A stretch of 64,000 bases of DNA, taken from Solilutibacter tolerans. GTDB taxonomy: Bacteria > Pseudomonadota > Gammaproteobacteria > Xanthomonadales > Xanthomonadaceae. The stretch is from positions 326,001 to 390,000 of the forward strand of contig NZ_FTLW01000003.1 in the NCBI RefSeq assembly GCF_900155935.1, read 5' to 3'. Below, piece after piece: positions 19,428 to 31,739 of the stretch; position 1 is the stretch's first letter, and every line of letters starts with the position of its first letter. The notes beneath the pieces were generated by a model. That model worked only from the letters and a program-made list of their open reading frames with translations, made no database searches and was not told where the DNA came from. Both the position numbers and the translations under genes were made by a program.

Positions 19428-20744
19428 TCAAGTCTGTTCCGAAATTACGCCATCCGGCATCTGGTTGTCATCCTCCCCTTTGGACACCACCGTCGCCAAC
19501 ATCAGGTCACCGGTGACGTTGAGCGTGGTGCGGCACATGTCGAGGAAGCGATCCACGCCGAGGATCAGGCCGATGCCCTCCGGCGGCACGCCCACCATCC
19601 CACAAATCAGCGCGACTACCGGCAGCGAACCCGCCGGCACACCCGCCGTGCCGATGCCGCCCAGAATGCAGACGAACATCACCGTGAGCTGCTGCATCAG
19701 ATTGAGTTCAACGCCGAAGAACTGGGCGAGGAAAAGCACGGTCACGCCTTCGAACAAGGCTGTGCCGTTCTGGTTGGCAGTTGCGCCGACAGTCAAGACG
19801 AAACGTGCGACCTTCTTCGGCAGGCCCAGCTTTTCATCGGCGACGCGCAGCGCAACCGGCAACGTCGCGTTGCTGGAGGCGGTGGAAAATGCCATCACCA
19901 TCGCTTCCTGCGAGCCCTTGAAGAACGCCATCGGCGACCAACCGGCCAGGAACTTCAGCATCAACGGATACACCACGAACATGTGGATGGCGAGCGCCAG
20001 CACTACCACGCCGACGTAGTTGCCCAAGCTGCGCAACAAGTCCCAGCCAAACAGCGCGGCCAGATTGAACATGAAGCAGAACACCGCGTATGGCGCGAGG
20101 CGGATTACCAAGCCGATCAGCGTCATCGACACTTCGAACAAGCCCTGGATACCGGAGAGCAGCGTCTCGGTCGCCTTGCTGCGCGTCAGCACCAGACCGA
20201 TGCCCAGCATCAAGGCAAAGAACATCACCGCAAGGATGGTGTTGTCGGCGGCGGCCTTGATCACGTTATCCGGCACGATGGACACCAGCATGTCGAGGCC
20301 CTTGGGCTGCGTGGTGCCACTGCCGACGATCTCGCTGGCGCGATCCGCACCCTGCGCCAGCATCGCCTGCGCCGCAACTGGGTCCACACCCGAGCCCGGC
20401 TTCAAAGTGTTCACCAGCACCAAGCCGATCACGACCGCCAAGCCAGAGGCAAGAATGGTGTAGCCCAGCGTCTTCCAGCCTACGCGGCCAAGCGAACGCA
20501 CATCGCCCATCTCCGCCACACCGATGACCAGCGCGGAGAAAAGCAGCGGAATCACCAACATGAAGATCAAACGCAGGAACAACGTGCCAATGGGGCCGGT
20601 GATGTAGTCCGTCAGGGTTTTCACCCAAGGCAGATCAGCGCCACCCAGTGAGTGCGCGATCAGGCCGAGCACCAAACCGGCCAAGAAGCCAATCGCCATC
20701 TTCCAATGCAATGGCATGCGCTTCTTTTGCGTGGCTTCGGTCAT
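19428..20744 (-). CDS. dicarboxylate/amino acid:cation symporter (DAACS, GltP/DctA type)
   Basis: A 438-residue secondary transporter of the SLC1-like family that takes up C4-dicarboxylates or acidic amino acids with sodium or protons. Eight or more hydrophobic segments are present. The two hallmark re-entrant loops and binding-site helices are visible as [14 protein letters not shown] and [20 protein letters not shown], followed by [11 protein letters not shown]. Length is normal. DctA and GltP cannot be separated by eye. A small exported protein gene follows on the same strand. Confidence 0.92.
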   Translation of the reverse strand: MTEATQKKRMPLHWKMAIGFLAGLVLGLIAHSLGGADLPWVKTLTDYITGPIGTLFLRLIFMLVIPLLFSALVIGVAEMGDVRSLGRVGWKTLGYTILASGLAVVIGLVLVNTLKPGSGVDPVAAQAMLAQGADRASEIVGSGTTQPKGLDMLVSIVPDNVIKAAADNTILAVMFFALMLGIGLVLTRSKATETLLSGIQGLFEVSMTLIGLVIRLAPYAVFCFMFNLAALFGWDLLRSLGNYVGVVVLALAIHMFVVYPLMLKFLAGWSPMAFFKGSQEAMVMAFSTASSNATLPVALRVADEKLGLPKKVARFVLTVGATANQNGTALFEGVTVLFLAQFFGVELNLMQQLTVMFVCILGGIGTAGVPAGSLPVVALICGMVGVPPEGIGLILGVDRFLDMCRTTLNVTGDLMLATVVSKGEDDNQMPDGVISEQT

Positions 20745-20798
20745 GGGTGCCCCTCCAGTGAATGCCCGGAGCTTAGCAAACCGCCCGCCCTGCGCGGG

Positions 20799-22540
20799 TC
20801 AGTGCTCCGGGTAGAGCGGCGGCAGCAACGACTTTTTCTTCGACTCGCTCACTTTCCAGCGCGGCCCCTTGGCGAAGACTTGCCGGATAGTGGCGCGGAC
20901 TGCGTCGGCATCGCCATCACTCCATAGCGCACGTTCCAACTGGGATGTCGCATCCATTTGCGCACGATCATCAAGCTGGTCACGTACGTCTGCCAACGAC
21001 CTTGATGGTGACGACGAGAGGAGCGGCAACAGACGAGCGACCGCCGCCAGATCACCTGATTTCACTGCATGTCGGAAATCCGCCATGTCGGTTGATGGCG
21101 CCGACCCGCGCGATGGCTTCGATGTAGTCGATGCCGCTTCTGATGCATTCGGCGAATCTGATGCGTCGAATGCTCGTGGATGCAGCACATCCGCCTTCGC
21201 ATGACCGCGCTTGCGTGATGCCCACCAAGCCAATATGCCGATCAATGCCAGTGCAATGAATGCCAACGCCCATGGAAGCGCTGGCCCAAGTCGTGACATT
21301 ACGCTGGTTAGTGCAGCTGATGCCTCCGTGTTGGACTCCGGGACATCGGCAGGTGGCGCGGATGCTGCATAACGCCCCAAGCCGGGCGCAATCTTCAGCG
21401 TGATCGGCGTGACTTCTGCACGCCGGGATGTGTCCGATGCAACATCCCACCAATCCACCGGCGTGACCTGCAGACTGACCGTCCCGGCCTGTTGCGGAAC
21501 GATGGAAAAGCGACGGCTGACTACGACGTGTGGACGACCATCGGCGAAACTGTCCGTCGGTTGCGCAGGCTGTGCGAACACCTGCACGCCCGCACCGGTG
21601 ATTTGCAATTCGGGCAACTGCGCCGAGGTCACGCCCTCTGCACGCAGCTCGACCACGATATCGAATGCCTTGCCTGCGCGCGCCTCGGCAGGTGGCGATG
21701 CCACGCGCAAGCTGACCTGTCTTGCCGGCAGCCAAGGGCGTTCTGCCGAGGACGGAATCGCCTGTACCTGCAGCGTGCGCACAGGTGCCTGGGCAGATAC
21801 CAACTCGCGGCCATCGCCAAACAGTCCATCGAAAAATCCGCTTTCCCCTTCGCCACTAAAGCTCGCCCCCGGCATACGAAGCACACCACTACGCTCGGGC
21901 ACGAGCAAGTAATGACGCTCCAGCACTTGGTATTGGCGCCCGTTCACCATGCGCATGCTTCGGCTGTCACTGCCCATCGGCTGCAAACTGGCGCCTTCGG
22001 GCGGCTCGGGTTGGCGGAACTCGCCATTGAACAAATTGATCGCGTAATGCAGGCGCACGGTGACACCCACGGCCTGCTGTACATACGGCGTGCTGTCATC
22101 GATCACAGTGTCGATGAAGACAGGTCCATCCATCTGCGTGCTGGCTGTGCTGCTACGCCCAGGTGCTATCGAACGTGTGCCGGGATTGGTGACGACCTCC
22201 AACATGAGCGGCGCGGTGCGTTGGTTGCCGATCGTCAATGCCGGGATCGCCAACATGCCCGCACGCAAGGGTTTGAGCGCGATGCGAATCTGCTGGCTGG
22301 CGCGCACGCCTTGACCATCGAAGCCGATTTGGCGCGAACTATCGATGTCGCCAACGCTAAAGTCGGCGCGCAAGGGGCCGAGATCGGGTGAAGCAACGGG
22401 CTGATCCGTGTCTATGGTCAGGACGACGGTTTCGCCCATGGCCACCGCATCTCTGGACAAGGTGACACGGGTGTCTGCCAAAGCGGGCAATGCCATCAGC
22501 ACCGCCAAAGCACATGCCAGCCACCAGGATCTGCGGTGCA

Positions 22541-22544
<4 letters not shown>
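20799..22544 (-). CDS. batD: BatD family protein (oxygen tolerance)
   Basis: A 581-residue protein with a signal peptide (residues 1-23, ending ALPALA), tandem beta-sandwich regions through about residue 420, a transmembrane helix (ALPWALAFIALALIGILAWW) and a cytoplasmic tail of about 130 residues. This is the layout of BatD proteins of Bat aerotolerance operons, whose biochemical role is unknown. It overlaps the stop of the BatB/BatC fusion gene by four bases and is the last gene of the moxR-bat operon. Confidence 0.88.
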
Positions 22545-24306
<1,762 letters not shown>

Positions 24307-24310
<4 letters not shown>

Positions 24311-25323
24311 CGCCGCCCTCTCAACCAGGAAAGCACCGCCGATAACACTGCGACGGAAAGCGCAGCCAGCAGCCACTTCCAATACAGTTCGACTCTTGGC
24401 CGCACCGCCGCACCTTCATGGCGCACGGGCTCCAGCCGATCTATCTCTGCATAGATTCCCGCCAGCGATTGCGTGTCACGAGCGCGGAAAAATTTCCCAC
24501 CCGTCGTCTCAGCCACCTGGCGCAAGGTTTCTTCATCGATGCCACCCTGCATGCCAGGCACAGGCATCTGCATGCCGAATACGGAAATCACCCCACCCTC
24601 CCCACCAAAAGCGATGGTATGGATGCGGACGCTTTCGGCTTGCGCGAGTTCGGCGGCTTTGCTCGGCGTCATTACGCCTGCAGTGTTTTCACCGTCGGTC
24701 AACAAGATCAGCACGCGATGTTCGGCAGGCTGCGTGCGCAGACGTTTGACCGCCAAACCAATCGCATCACCAATCGCGGTTTCACGGCCGGCCATACCTA
24801 CCATCGCATCACGCAGTTGCCGCCGCACGCTCTCGCGATCCAGCGTCAATGGTGAAACAGCGTATGCGCGCTGGCCAAACACCACCAAGCCGATGCGATC
24901 GCTGGCACGACGATCAAGAAAATCCGCCAACACGGCTTTTGCAGCGGTCAGGCGATCCACTCGCCGGCCGCCCAATTCCATGTCTGGCTCTTCCATGCTG
25001 CCTGATAGATCCACCGCCAACATCAGGTCGCGTCCGCTTTGCGGCGGCGCTTGCACTGGGCCGAACTCCTGCGGTCTGGCAGCCGCGACACACAACAGAG
25101 ACCAGGCAATGTACGCAAGCCATCGCATGCCTCGCATGCGCGTCACGCCGCCGACACCCGGCACGATGTGCAGGCGCGATGTCGCATTCGGCAATTTGAC
25201 TGCTGGCGTCTGAACATGGCGTGCGGGCGGCAACCACCAATGGGCGAGCAATGGAAGCGGCAGCGCAGCCAACATCCATGGCCATGCAAAATATTCAACG
25301 AAGGATGCCCAAGCCGCGCTCAT
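24307..25323 (-). CDS. batA: BatA, von Willebrand A domain protein
   Basis: A 338-residue membrane protein with two N-terminal helices (about 14-30 and 66-82), a VWA domain from about residue 95 to 290 and a C-terminal helix (LYWKWLLAALSVAVLSAVL). The metal-binding motif DLSGS (residues 105-109) is intact, in contrast to the BatB domain downstream. The ATG at 25323 is two bases after the DUF4381 stop codon; an ATG six codons upstream would overlap that gene. It belongs to the moxR-bat operon and probably meets BatB/C and the MoxR ATPase at the membrane (family knowledge and inference). Confidence 0.9.
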
Positions 25324-25325
25324 CA

Positions 25326-25781
25326 CTACACACGCATCCACTCAAGAAAACGCGTGCGCGCCATCTTGCGCAACACATCGACATCACCAGGGTCAATATC
25401 TTTCCGATATCCGCCATCCAACATGAGCCTTCCGATTCCCGACTGGAACAAGGGAACTTTGGCCCCCTCATCCAACGCCTTCAGCCATTCATCGCCATCC
25501 AACACATCGGCATCCGCGCGATGTCGGCGAGAGGCTCTGCGCAGCAAGGCAGACATGGCCGCGACTTGAGCCGGGGCATCGAACGCCTCGCTCATTGCGT
25601 CATCAAATATTTTCTCGATTGCTATCCGCCGCAAGCGACGACGGCGCAACCAAAGATGCACTCCAAGGCTGACGACCAGCACTACTGCCAACACCCCCCA
25701 CCAACCCGGCGCAGGTGGCCACAGAGAAGGCGCAGGCAATTGGTGGATGTCGCGAAGAGCGATCTCAGGCGCAGGTTGCAT
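25326..25781 (-). CDS. DUF4381 family small membrane protein
   Basis: A 151-residue protein with one transmembrane helix near residues 28-45 (GWWGVLAVVLVVSLGVHLWL), a basic arginine cluster directly after it (RRRRLRR) and a helical cytoplasmic domain. This matches DUF4381, which regularly sits between the DUF58 and batA genes of Bat operons. It overlaps the DUF58 stop codon by one base. Function unknown. Confidence 0.85.
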   Translation of the reverse strand: MQPAPEIALRDIHQLPAPSLWPPAPGWWGVLAVVLVVSLGVHLWLRRRRLRRIAIEKIFDDAMSEAFDAPAQVAAMSALLRRASRRHRADADVLDGDEWLKALDEGAKVPLFQSGIGRLMLDGGYRKDIDPGDVDVLRKMARTRFLEWMRV

Positions 25782-26689
25782 TAGGCCACCTCGCGTCGTC
25801 GTGGCGCTGGCAACCAGGCTGAGCTATCCGCATCCGCAGACAACTCGATTGCGCGTATACCACGTGCTTTCAGTTTTGCCGCGGCCTCTTGCAGCGGCAT
25901 CGAAAAATCCTTGGCCCATTGCGCGCGTTGCGCCTTCCCTGCCAAGTCCAGCTCCAGCCGCGAACTCCCATGGGCGAAGCGCAATCGGTCATGGGGCGGC
26001 TGTTGTTCGAATGCATCGGTGATCAGCAATACGATGACTTCGTTGTGGCGAGCGAGCGCAGCCCATCGAGCATCCGGCACTGCCATCACGCTCGCCGGCT
26101 CGGCCAACACGATCAAGCGCGACCCCGGACGCAACACGCGTTGCGCATGATCAAGCCCCACTGCAAGTCCAACATCTTCATCAGGCGGCGAGGCATACCA
26201 GCGGCGCAGGGCATCCAGCACACGCATCACGGCCTTCATGCCATTACCTGGCGAAATGGGCGGCTCTTTAAGCGAGCCACGCATGGCCGCGACTCGATCC
26301 CCATCACGCAGCGCAGCCCAGGCGGCCACGGCCCCGGCTCGCGCCGCTTGCACAGATTTAAAACGAGTCCGCGTGCCGAAATAGAGCGCAGGACTGGTGT
26401 CGCCAACGATCAGAGTCAAGCGGTCACGCTCGGCCTGGTACAACTTGGTGTGGGTGCGCCCGTTGCGCGCCGTCAGGCGCCAATCGATATGACGCGCATC
26501 ATCGCCCACCACGTACTCGCGGGACTCGGCGTACTCCATCCCACGCCCACGCAGAGGCGACAAGGCGATGCCACTTGCTCCATGCCGTCCCTTGCGCGCC
26601 GGCGCACGCCCTTGCACCGCTTGGCGCAAGGCAACCAGCGCCGGCAGTGTCGGCGCGACAGCATCTTCAGGCGTGCCGGAACGGGACAT
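25781..26689 (-). CDS. DUF58 family protein
   Basis: A 302-residue cytoplasmic protein. The defining DUF58 signature is present around residues 52-95 (YVVGDDARHIDWRLTARNG, then TKLYQAERD), followed by a VWA-like fold. DUF58 proteins accompany MoxR ATPases and are thought to act as their adaptors or substrates. It starts three bases after the moxR stop codon and ends one base into the DUF4381 gene, a tight operon arrangement. Confidence 0.9.
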   Translation of the reverse strand: MSRSGTPEDAVAPTLPALVALRQAVQGRAPARKGRHGASGIALSPLRGRGMEYAESREYVVGDDARHIDWRLTARNGRTHTKLYQAERDRLTLIVGDTSPALYFGTRTRFKSVQAARAGAVAAWAALRDGDRVAAMRGSLKEPPISPGNGMKAVMRVLDALRRWYASPPDEDVGLAVGLDHAQRVLRPGSRLIVLAEPASVMAVPDARWAALARHNEVIVLLITDAFEQQPPHDRLRFAHGSSRLELDLAGKAQRAQWAKDFSMPLQEAAAKLKARGIRAIELSADADSSAWLPAPRRREVA

Positions 26690-26692
26690 CGA

Positions 26693-27718
26693 TCAGGGAT
26701 GTGGGACCTTGGCCAGGACTTCCTGCACCAGGCGCTCGCCATCCCAACCCTCGGCGCTGGCTTCGAAGCTTGGCAGGACACGATGGCGAAGCACATCAGG
26801 TGCCACGGCGCGGATGTCATCAGGCGTCACGAAGTCGCGCCCCGCCAGCCATGCCCGCGCACGCGCGCAACGTTCCAAGGCGATCGAGCCACGCGGACTC
26901 GCGCCCCAACTGATGTGCCGTGCAAGTTGCGGGTCATAGCGCGAGGCATCTCGCGTGGCCAACACAATCTCGATGAGGTATCGCTCCAACGCAGGCGCCA
27001 TGTGCAGACCAAGCACCGCCTTGCGTGCGGCGAGCACATCCGCCTGCGGCATTTTTTCATGTGTCTGCCCGGCCCCGCCTACGGCACCGGCCAAAGCTTG
27101 CTCGCGGTTCAAGCGCAAAATCTCGGATTCGCTCTCAGCATCCGGATAACCAATGCGCACATACATCAGGAAGCGATCAAGCTGCGCCTCGGGCAACGGG
27201 AACGTACCTTCTTGTTCAATCGGATTTTGCGTCGCCATCACCAGAAACAGCGGAGGCAAGGCATAAGTATGTCGGCCGACCGTGACTTGCCGCTCACCCA
27301 TGGCCTCAAGCAGCGCGGACTGCACCTTGGCTGGCGCGCGGTTGATTTCGTCAGCCAAAAGCAATGAGTGGAAGATCGGCCCGGGCTGGAACTCGAAGCG
27401 AGATTCCTGAGCCCGCCAGATCTCGGTGCCAGTCAAGTCCGCCGGCAACAAATCCGGGGTGAACTGCACGCGAGCAAATTCAGCCTCGATGCGCGTGGCG
27501 AGCGCGCGGATGGCCGTGGTTTTAGCCAAGCCCGGCGCTCCTTCGACAAGAAGATGCCCGTCCGCCAACAAGGCAATCAGCAGGCGTTCGACAAGCAATC
27601 CCTGCCCGACGATCTCGAGTGAAAGTGCAGTCTGCAGGGCCTTGAACGCATCATGCAAGCGACCAGCACTCACATCATCTCGACGCTCTGGCAGCGGAGG
27701 GGGTTGCAACGGATCCAT
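26693..27718 (-). CDS. MoxR family AAA+ ATPase
   Basis: A 341-residue AAA+ ATPase, first gene of the bat operon. The Walker A motif is GAPGLAKT (residues 60-67) and the Walker B motif is in LLADEINRAP; the sensor region VMATQNPIEQEGTFPLPEAQ has the typical MoxR sequence. MoxR ATPases are chaperone-like and help assemble or activate VWA-domain proteins, here most likely the products of DUF58, batA and batB downstream. Confidence 0.93.
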   Translation of the reverse strand: MDPLQPPPLPERRDDVSAGRLHDAFKALQTALSLEIVGQGLLVERLLIALLADGHLLVEGAPGLAKTTAIRALATRIEAEFARVQFTPDLLPADLTGTEIWRAQESRFEFQPGPIFHSLLLADEINRAPAKVQSALLEAMGERQVTVGRHTYALPPLFLVMATQNPIEQEGTFPLPEAQLDRFLMYVRIGYPDAESESEILRLNREQALAGAVGGAGQTHEKMPQADVLAARKAVLGLHMAPALERYLIEIVLATRDASRYDPQLARHISWGASPRGSIALERCARARAWLAGRDFVTPDDIRAVAPDVLRHRVLPSFEASAEGWDGERLVQEVLAKVPHP

Positions 27719-27818
27719 GGCGTGGCCTTGGCTGGGAAGCGTTCATCTGACCACTTCCAGGGGCTTGGGTTCAACCAACCCGCGGCACCTTGTTCAGACT
27801 GCAGCCTCGGAAATGCAA

Positions 27819-27838
27819 ACGGGGCCCAATGGCCCCGT
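27819..27838 (-). terminator. probable terminator of the pilus operon
   Basis: ACGGGGCC and GGCCCCGT form an 8-bp perfect stem with a 4-base loop, 34 bases after the pilQ stop codon. On the minus strand it is followed by TTTGCATTT, an imperfect T-rich tract. It separates the pil operon from the bat operon. Confidence 0.65.
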
Positions 27839-27872
27839 CTGCTATGACTATCGCCTGATCACTACGATCTGA

Positions 27873-29759
27873 TCAATGCCTCTGCTGTTGCACACGCAAG
27901 ATCTTGGGCGTCATGAAAATGAGCAGCTCGACCTTGTCACTGTTGCGGCTCTTGTTCTTGAACAGATTGCCGATGATCGGGATATCAGCCAGGAACGGCA
28001 CCTTGCGGATCGCATCCTGATCCTTGAACTCGTACACGCCGCCGATCACCACGGTCTGGCCGTTCTCGATCAGGGCAGCCGTATCGATCTGGCGCTTGGC
28101 GATGATCGGCACCTGGCCGATCGAGGTGTTCAGCCAGCTATCGAGCTCGTTCTTGCTGACCTTCATGCTCAGGAAGACACGATCGTCGTTGGTAATGGTC
28201 GGCGTCACGCGCAGCTCCAGCAGCACGTCCTTGAAAGCGACGGTCGGCGTCACGATGCCACCGGTCGATGCCGTGACGGTCACGTAACCGATTTCGCGGC
28301 CCTGCTGAATCACAGACTCACGCTGGTTGGTGGTCAGGATGCGCGGGTTGGAGATCACTTCACCACGCTGCTGTTCCTGCATCGCGGACAGCTCGACATC
28401 AAGGTTGAAGTTGTTGCCCAGCAACGTGTAGGCCAAGCCTGCCGCGCTGATACCGGAAACTGGTGCCGCTGGCAGGTTGAAAACCAGCCCACGAGGCGTT
28501 GCGCCGTCCGTATTCGAACCCAAGTTGCCGCTGATCATGTGCGTGCCGTTGGAACGATCACTTCGCCCACCCACGCCAAAACGTGCGCCCAGGTCGCGGG
28601 CATAGGTTTCCGTGGCGATGACGATGCGCGACTCAATGACCACCTGATCGACCGGGCGATCAATCTCGTTGATCAGTTGACGCATCGCCTCGACCTTCTT
28701 CGGGATGTCGCTGATCATCAAGGTATTGGTGCGCTCATCAGCCACGATGCGGCCACGCGGGGACAAGAAACCGTTCTCGCCGGCACCTTGCTGGTTGCCA
28801 CCACCGCCTTGACCACTGTTACCACTATTCCCGATGCCCTTGGCTTCGGTCAGCGCCTTGAAGATCGCAGAAGCGCTGTGATAGTTGATTCGGAAATATT
28901 CCGTGATCATCTCCTGGCGGTTTTCCAGGTTGATGCGCGCATCTTCCTTGTCTTGCTCATACTTGGCGATCTCGGCCTGCGGCGCCACCCAAACCACGCT
29001 GCCATTGCGGCGCTTATCCAGCCCCTTTGACTGGAGGATGATGTCGAGCGCCTGATCCCACGGCACGTTAACCAGACGCAGGGTGATGTTGCCCGCGACC
29101 GTATCGGACGCCACGATGTTCAAGCCCGACTCTTCGGCCAACAATTGCAGCACGGTGCGGACAGGTACATCCTGGAAGTTGAAGTTCACAGGACGGCCAC
29201 GATAGGCCCGTCGTTCGGCATTGCCTGCTACGGCCTGTGCTGTGCCTGCGATCGTCGAGGAGAGACCACCCTGCGCCACTTGCGGCGCACGCGGCATGAT
29301 TTCAACGATGTATTCGCGGCCACGCTGGTAGGCCATCGATTCAAACGCGCCGTTCGTGCCGAGGACAATCTGCCCGCCGGTCGCATCATTGCGCGAATCG
29401 ATGTTCTGCACCGGGGTAGCGAAGTCAGCGACATTCAGGCTACGTGCGAGCGATGCCGGGATGGCGCTTCGACCAAGATCCACCACCACGCTATTGCCCT
29501 GGTTCCGCAAGTCAGGCGCAGCACCTTCGCCATTGAAGCTAACGACCAGCTTGCCGCCACCGCCTTCACTGCGCTTGAAGTCGATGTTAGTAACCGATGC
29601 CGGCGTCTGCGCGACAGCCGAGCCCCCCGGAGCAGGCTGCAAAGCGGTCTGAGGCGCGGCATCTGCCGTTGCCACGCCGAAGCTACAAATCAGGCCTGCA
29701 AGCAGCACCGGGCCCAGACGGCGTTTCTTGGAAGACTGCATGCGGATGTCCCTCATCAT
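27873..29759 (-). CDS. pilQ: type IV pilus secretin PilQ
   Basis: Forms the outer-membrane pore through which the type IV pilus passes. The 628 residues contain a signal sequence (about 9-36, ending DAA), an AMIN domain, an STN/N0 domain with NFQDVPVRTVLQLLAEESGL, a secretin N-domain interrupted by a Gly/Gln-rich loop (GNSGNSGQGGGGNQQG), and the C-terminal secretin domain with VVIESRIVIATETYARDLG and ENGQTVVIGGVYEFKDQ. The start at 29759 is the first of two consecutive ATGs overlapping the pilP stop; the 13 upstream codons are not conserved in character. Last gene of pilMNOPQ. Confidence 0.95.
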   Translation of the reverse strand: MMRDIRMQSSKKRRLGPVLLAGLICSFGVATADAAPQTALQPAPGGSAVAQTPASVTNIDFKRSEGGGGKLVVSFNGEGAAPDLRNQGNSVVVDLGRSAIPASLARSLNVADFATPVQNIDSRNDATGGQIVLGTNGAFESMAYQRGREYIVEIMPRAPQVAQGGLSSTIAGTAQAVAGNAERRAYRGRPVNFNFQDVPVRTVLQLLAEESGLNIVASDTVAGNITLRLVNVPWDQALDIILQSKGLDKRRNGSVVWVAPQAEIAKYEQDKEDARINLENRQEMITEYFRINYHSASAIFKALTEAKGIGNSGNSGQGGGGNQQGAGENGFLSPRGRIVADERTNTLMISDIPKKVEAMRQLINEIDRPVDQVVIESRIVIATETYARDLGARFGVGGRSDRSNGTHMISGNLGSNTDGATPRGLVFNLPAAPVSGISAAGLAYTLLGNNFNLDVELSAMQEQQRGEVISNPRILTTNQRESVIQQGREIGYVTVTASTGGIVTPTVAFKDVLLELRVTPTITNDDRVFLSMKVSKNELDSWLNTSIGQVPIIAKRQIDTAALIENGQTVVIGGVYEFKDQDAIRKVPFLADIPIIGNLFKNKSRNSDKVELLIFMTPKILRVQQQRH

Positions 29760-30292
29760 TGATTCTCCAGCGCGATCGAAGCCGGACGTTCCAGCCAACC
29801 ACCGGCACCATCAGGCACCAGCTCGATCAGTTCAATATGGTCTTCATAGACCGCAACCACGCGGCCATCGCTTTGTCCGATATAGGTCCCCGGGCGAACC
29901 CGGTAAGTGACCTTGTCCGGCCCCATCACCAACGCCACGACCGAGCGCCCGCCCCCGAGTGTGCCGACCATGTCGAGCGCATCAAGCGGGAAGGATTCAA
30001 GTGGCTGGCGGCGGCGATTGGAATCCGGGCGCATGCCGCCACTGTTGCTTTCCACCGCCTGCACATCAAAGGGGTCGCGGAAACCACGGCCATCGAACTG
30101 GAACGACTCGAAAGGTTTGATAACCGGAATAGGGTCCAGCGGCGGCGCCGGGCGGGCGCGCACTTGCGCGACCCACTCGACGAGATTTGGCGCTTCGCCG
30201 GGCGTATCGGTAACGGTGCGCGTGCAAGCCGACGTTGCCAGTACGGCGCTGGCCAACACGCACAATTTGATCATGTGGGCGGCGTTTTTCAT
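29756..30292 (-). CDS. pilP: type IV pilus lipoprotein PilP
   Basis: A 178-residue inner-membrane lipoprotein that links the PilN/PilO complex to the PilQ secretin. The signal ends at ATSAC with Cys23 as the acylation site. A disordered Pro-rich segment follows, then the small beta-sandwich HR domain in the C-terminal half (MVGTLGGGRSVVALV, then YIGQSDGRVVAVYEDHIEL). It overlaps pilO and pilQ by four bases at both ends, so translation is probably coupled. Confidence 0.95.
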   Translation of the reverse strand: MKNAAHMIKLCVLASAVLATSACTRTVTDTPGEAPNLVEWVAQVRARPAPPLDPIPVIKPFESFQFDGRGFRDPFDVQAVESNSGGMRPDSNRRRQPLESFPLDALDMVGTLGGGRSVVALVMGPDKVTYRVRPGTYIGQSDGRVVAVYEDHIELIELVPDGAGGWLERPASIALENQ

Positions 30293-30942
30293 TTCTTGGC
30301 CTCCGCCTCTTTAGCCTTCGCGGCGGCGGCGGCACTGTCGAGCGCGGCCTTGTCGGCCGGGTCGTTCTCATCCAGATACCGATAAGTCTTGACCGTGCCT
30401 TCCATTACCAGGCTGCCGCTCTTGTCCTTGGGCGTCAGCGAGATGTTGTGCATCGTCATGATCACAACGCGCGGCAAGGACGCCACACCACTCATGAACG
30501 CACCGAACTGATGGTAGTTACCCACCATGCTGATCTGGATCGGCTGCTCGGCGTAGAACTCTTGCGCAACCTCAGGCTGTGGCCTGAACAGGTCGTTACG
30601 GAGGCCCGAAGCCAATGCTGTTTGCGAAATATCGACGATCAGGTCCGGCATCTCGGTCTTGCTGGGCAGTTGGCGGAGCATTTGCTGCAATTCCTGCTCC
30701 ATTTGCGCCAACTGCTGCTTCAACGGCTCGAGGTTGGCGGCCTGACCTTGCTTGTCTTCGAAGGTTGCACGCAGTGTCGTTTCCTTGGCTTCAAGCGTGG
30801 CCAGCTCTTCCTGCTTCCCACGGAAGACGAACAGATAAGCCAGCAGCAGAATGAAGACAGTAACTACGCCTGCCGCCACCAACTGCATGTTCTGCGGCCA
30901 ATTGCCGATGTTGTTGATGTCTAGCTTGCGGCGGGTGCTCAT
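30289..30942 (-). CDS. pilO: type IV pilus inner-membrane protein PilO
   Basis: A 217-residue bitopic protein. A transmembrane helix lies at about residues 22-43, followed by a coiled coil (KEEL to QMLRQLPSK) and a ferredoxin-like periplasmic domain. It pairs with PilN in the alignment complex. The C-terminus is Ala/Lys/Glu-rich. It overlaps pilN and pilP by four bases on either side. Confidence 0.95.
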   Translation of the reverse strand: MSTRRKLDINNIGNWPQNMQLVAAGVVTVFILLLAYLFVFRGKQEELATLEAKETTLRATFEDKQGQAANLEPLKQQLAQMEQELQQMLRQLPSKTEMPDLIVDISQTALASGLRNDLFRPQPEVAQEFYAEQPIQISMVGNYHQFGAFMSGVASLPRVVIMTMHNISLTPKDKSGSLVMEGTVKTYRYLDENDPADKAALDSAAAAAKAKEAEAKK

Positions 30943-31739
30943 TTCCCCCCCTCCGATTGAGCTTCGGCCTGTTGTGCCGGGGCTGCTGCTGCAGGTGCAG
31001 GCGCAGGTTGCGCCTGAGGCGCTGTTGCTTGCGGCGTAGCTGGCGCCATCACCGGTTGCACGGGTGTCGCTTGGGCCGGCACCTCTTGGACGGGCACTGG
31101 ATCAGGCGTCAATGGCGCATTCGGGTCACGCGGCTCATTGGGATTGGCCATGGTCACCGTCATGGTGAACATGTACGGCAGCAATGCGGCCGCCGAGCCA
31201 GCCGGCGGCGCTGCGCCCACGCTTTGCTGACTCGGCTGTGAGCCGGAGTTAGCCTGGCTGGATTCGATCACGGTGACCTGCGGATTCTTCATCCAGCCCG
31301 CGCTTTCCAGGTTGCGCATGTAACTGGCGACGCGTGCATTGGATTGCGCGCGCCCCTCCAAGGTCATCTGTTCGCCGTCCTGCTTGAGACCGGTCAATAC
31401 CAAGCCATCCGGCACGGTGCGCATCAAAGAATCGAAGAGGTGGACCATCTTGTAACGATCCCCTTGCAGCTTCTCGATCACTTCCTTGCGCGCGAGCAAG
31501 GATTGATGCTTGTTCTCAAGCTCCTTGATGTCCGCAATCTGCGCCTCGACCTTCTTGATTTCAGTGTCGAGGAAGGCGTTGCGATCTTGCTGGCCCGATA
31601 TCTGGCCATTGAAGTAGGCCCAGACCAAACCGGATAGCAGCACGCCCACGCCGACCGCCCCACCCATCATCAGGTAGAACTCTTGCTGGCGCTGCTTGCG
31701 GCGCTCCTCGCGCCAGGGAAGTAGGTTGATCCTGACCAT
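30939..31739 (-). CDS. pilN: type IV pilus inner-membrane protein PilN
   Basis: A 266-residue protein with the strictly conserved N-terminal peptide [15 protein letters not shown] that binds PilM in the cytoplasm, a transmembrane helix (about 25-45), a coiled coil and a periplasmic fold. The last 75 residues are a low-complexity Pro/Ala/Gln-rich tail, longer than in the Pseudomonas protein. It starts with ATG on the last base of the pilM stop region. Confidence 0.95.
   Translation of the reverse strand: MVRINLLPWREERRKQRQQEFYLMMGGAVGVGVLLSGLVWAYFNGQISGQQDRNAFLDTEIKKVEAQIADIKELENKHQSLLARKEVIEKLQGDRYKMVHLFDSLMRTVPDGLVLTGLKQDGEQMTLEGRAQSNARVASYMRNLESAGWMKNPQVTVIESSQANSGSQPSQQSVGAAPPAGSAAALLPYMFTMTVTMANPNEPRDPNAPLTPDPVPVQEVPAQATPVQPVMAPATPQATAPQAQPAPAPAAAAPAQQAEAQSEGGK

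Noticed and set aside
20783..20797. CCCGC/GCGGG hairpin between the symporter start and batD end
   Set aside because: The stem is short and the T-tract is poor, so a terminator for the bat operon cannot be supported.
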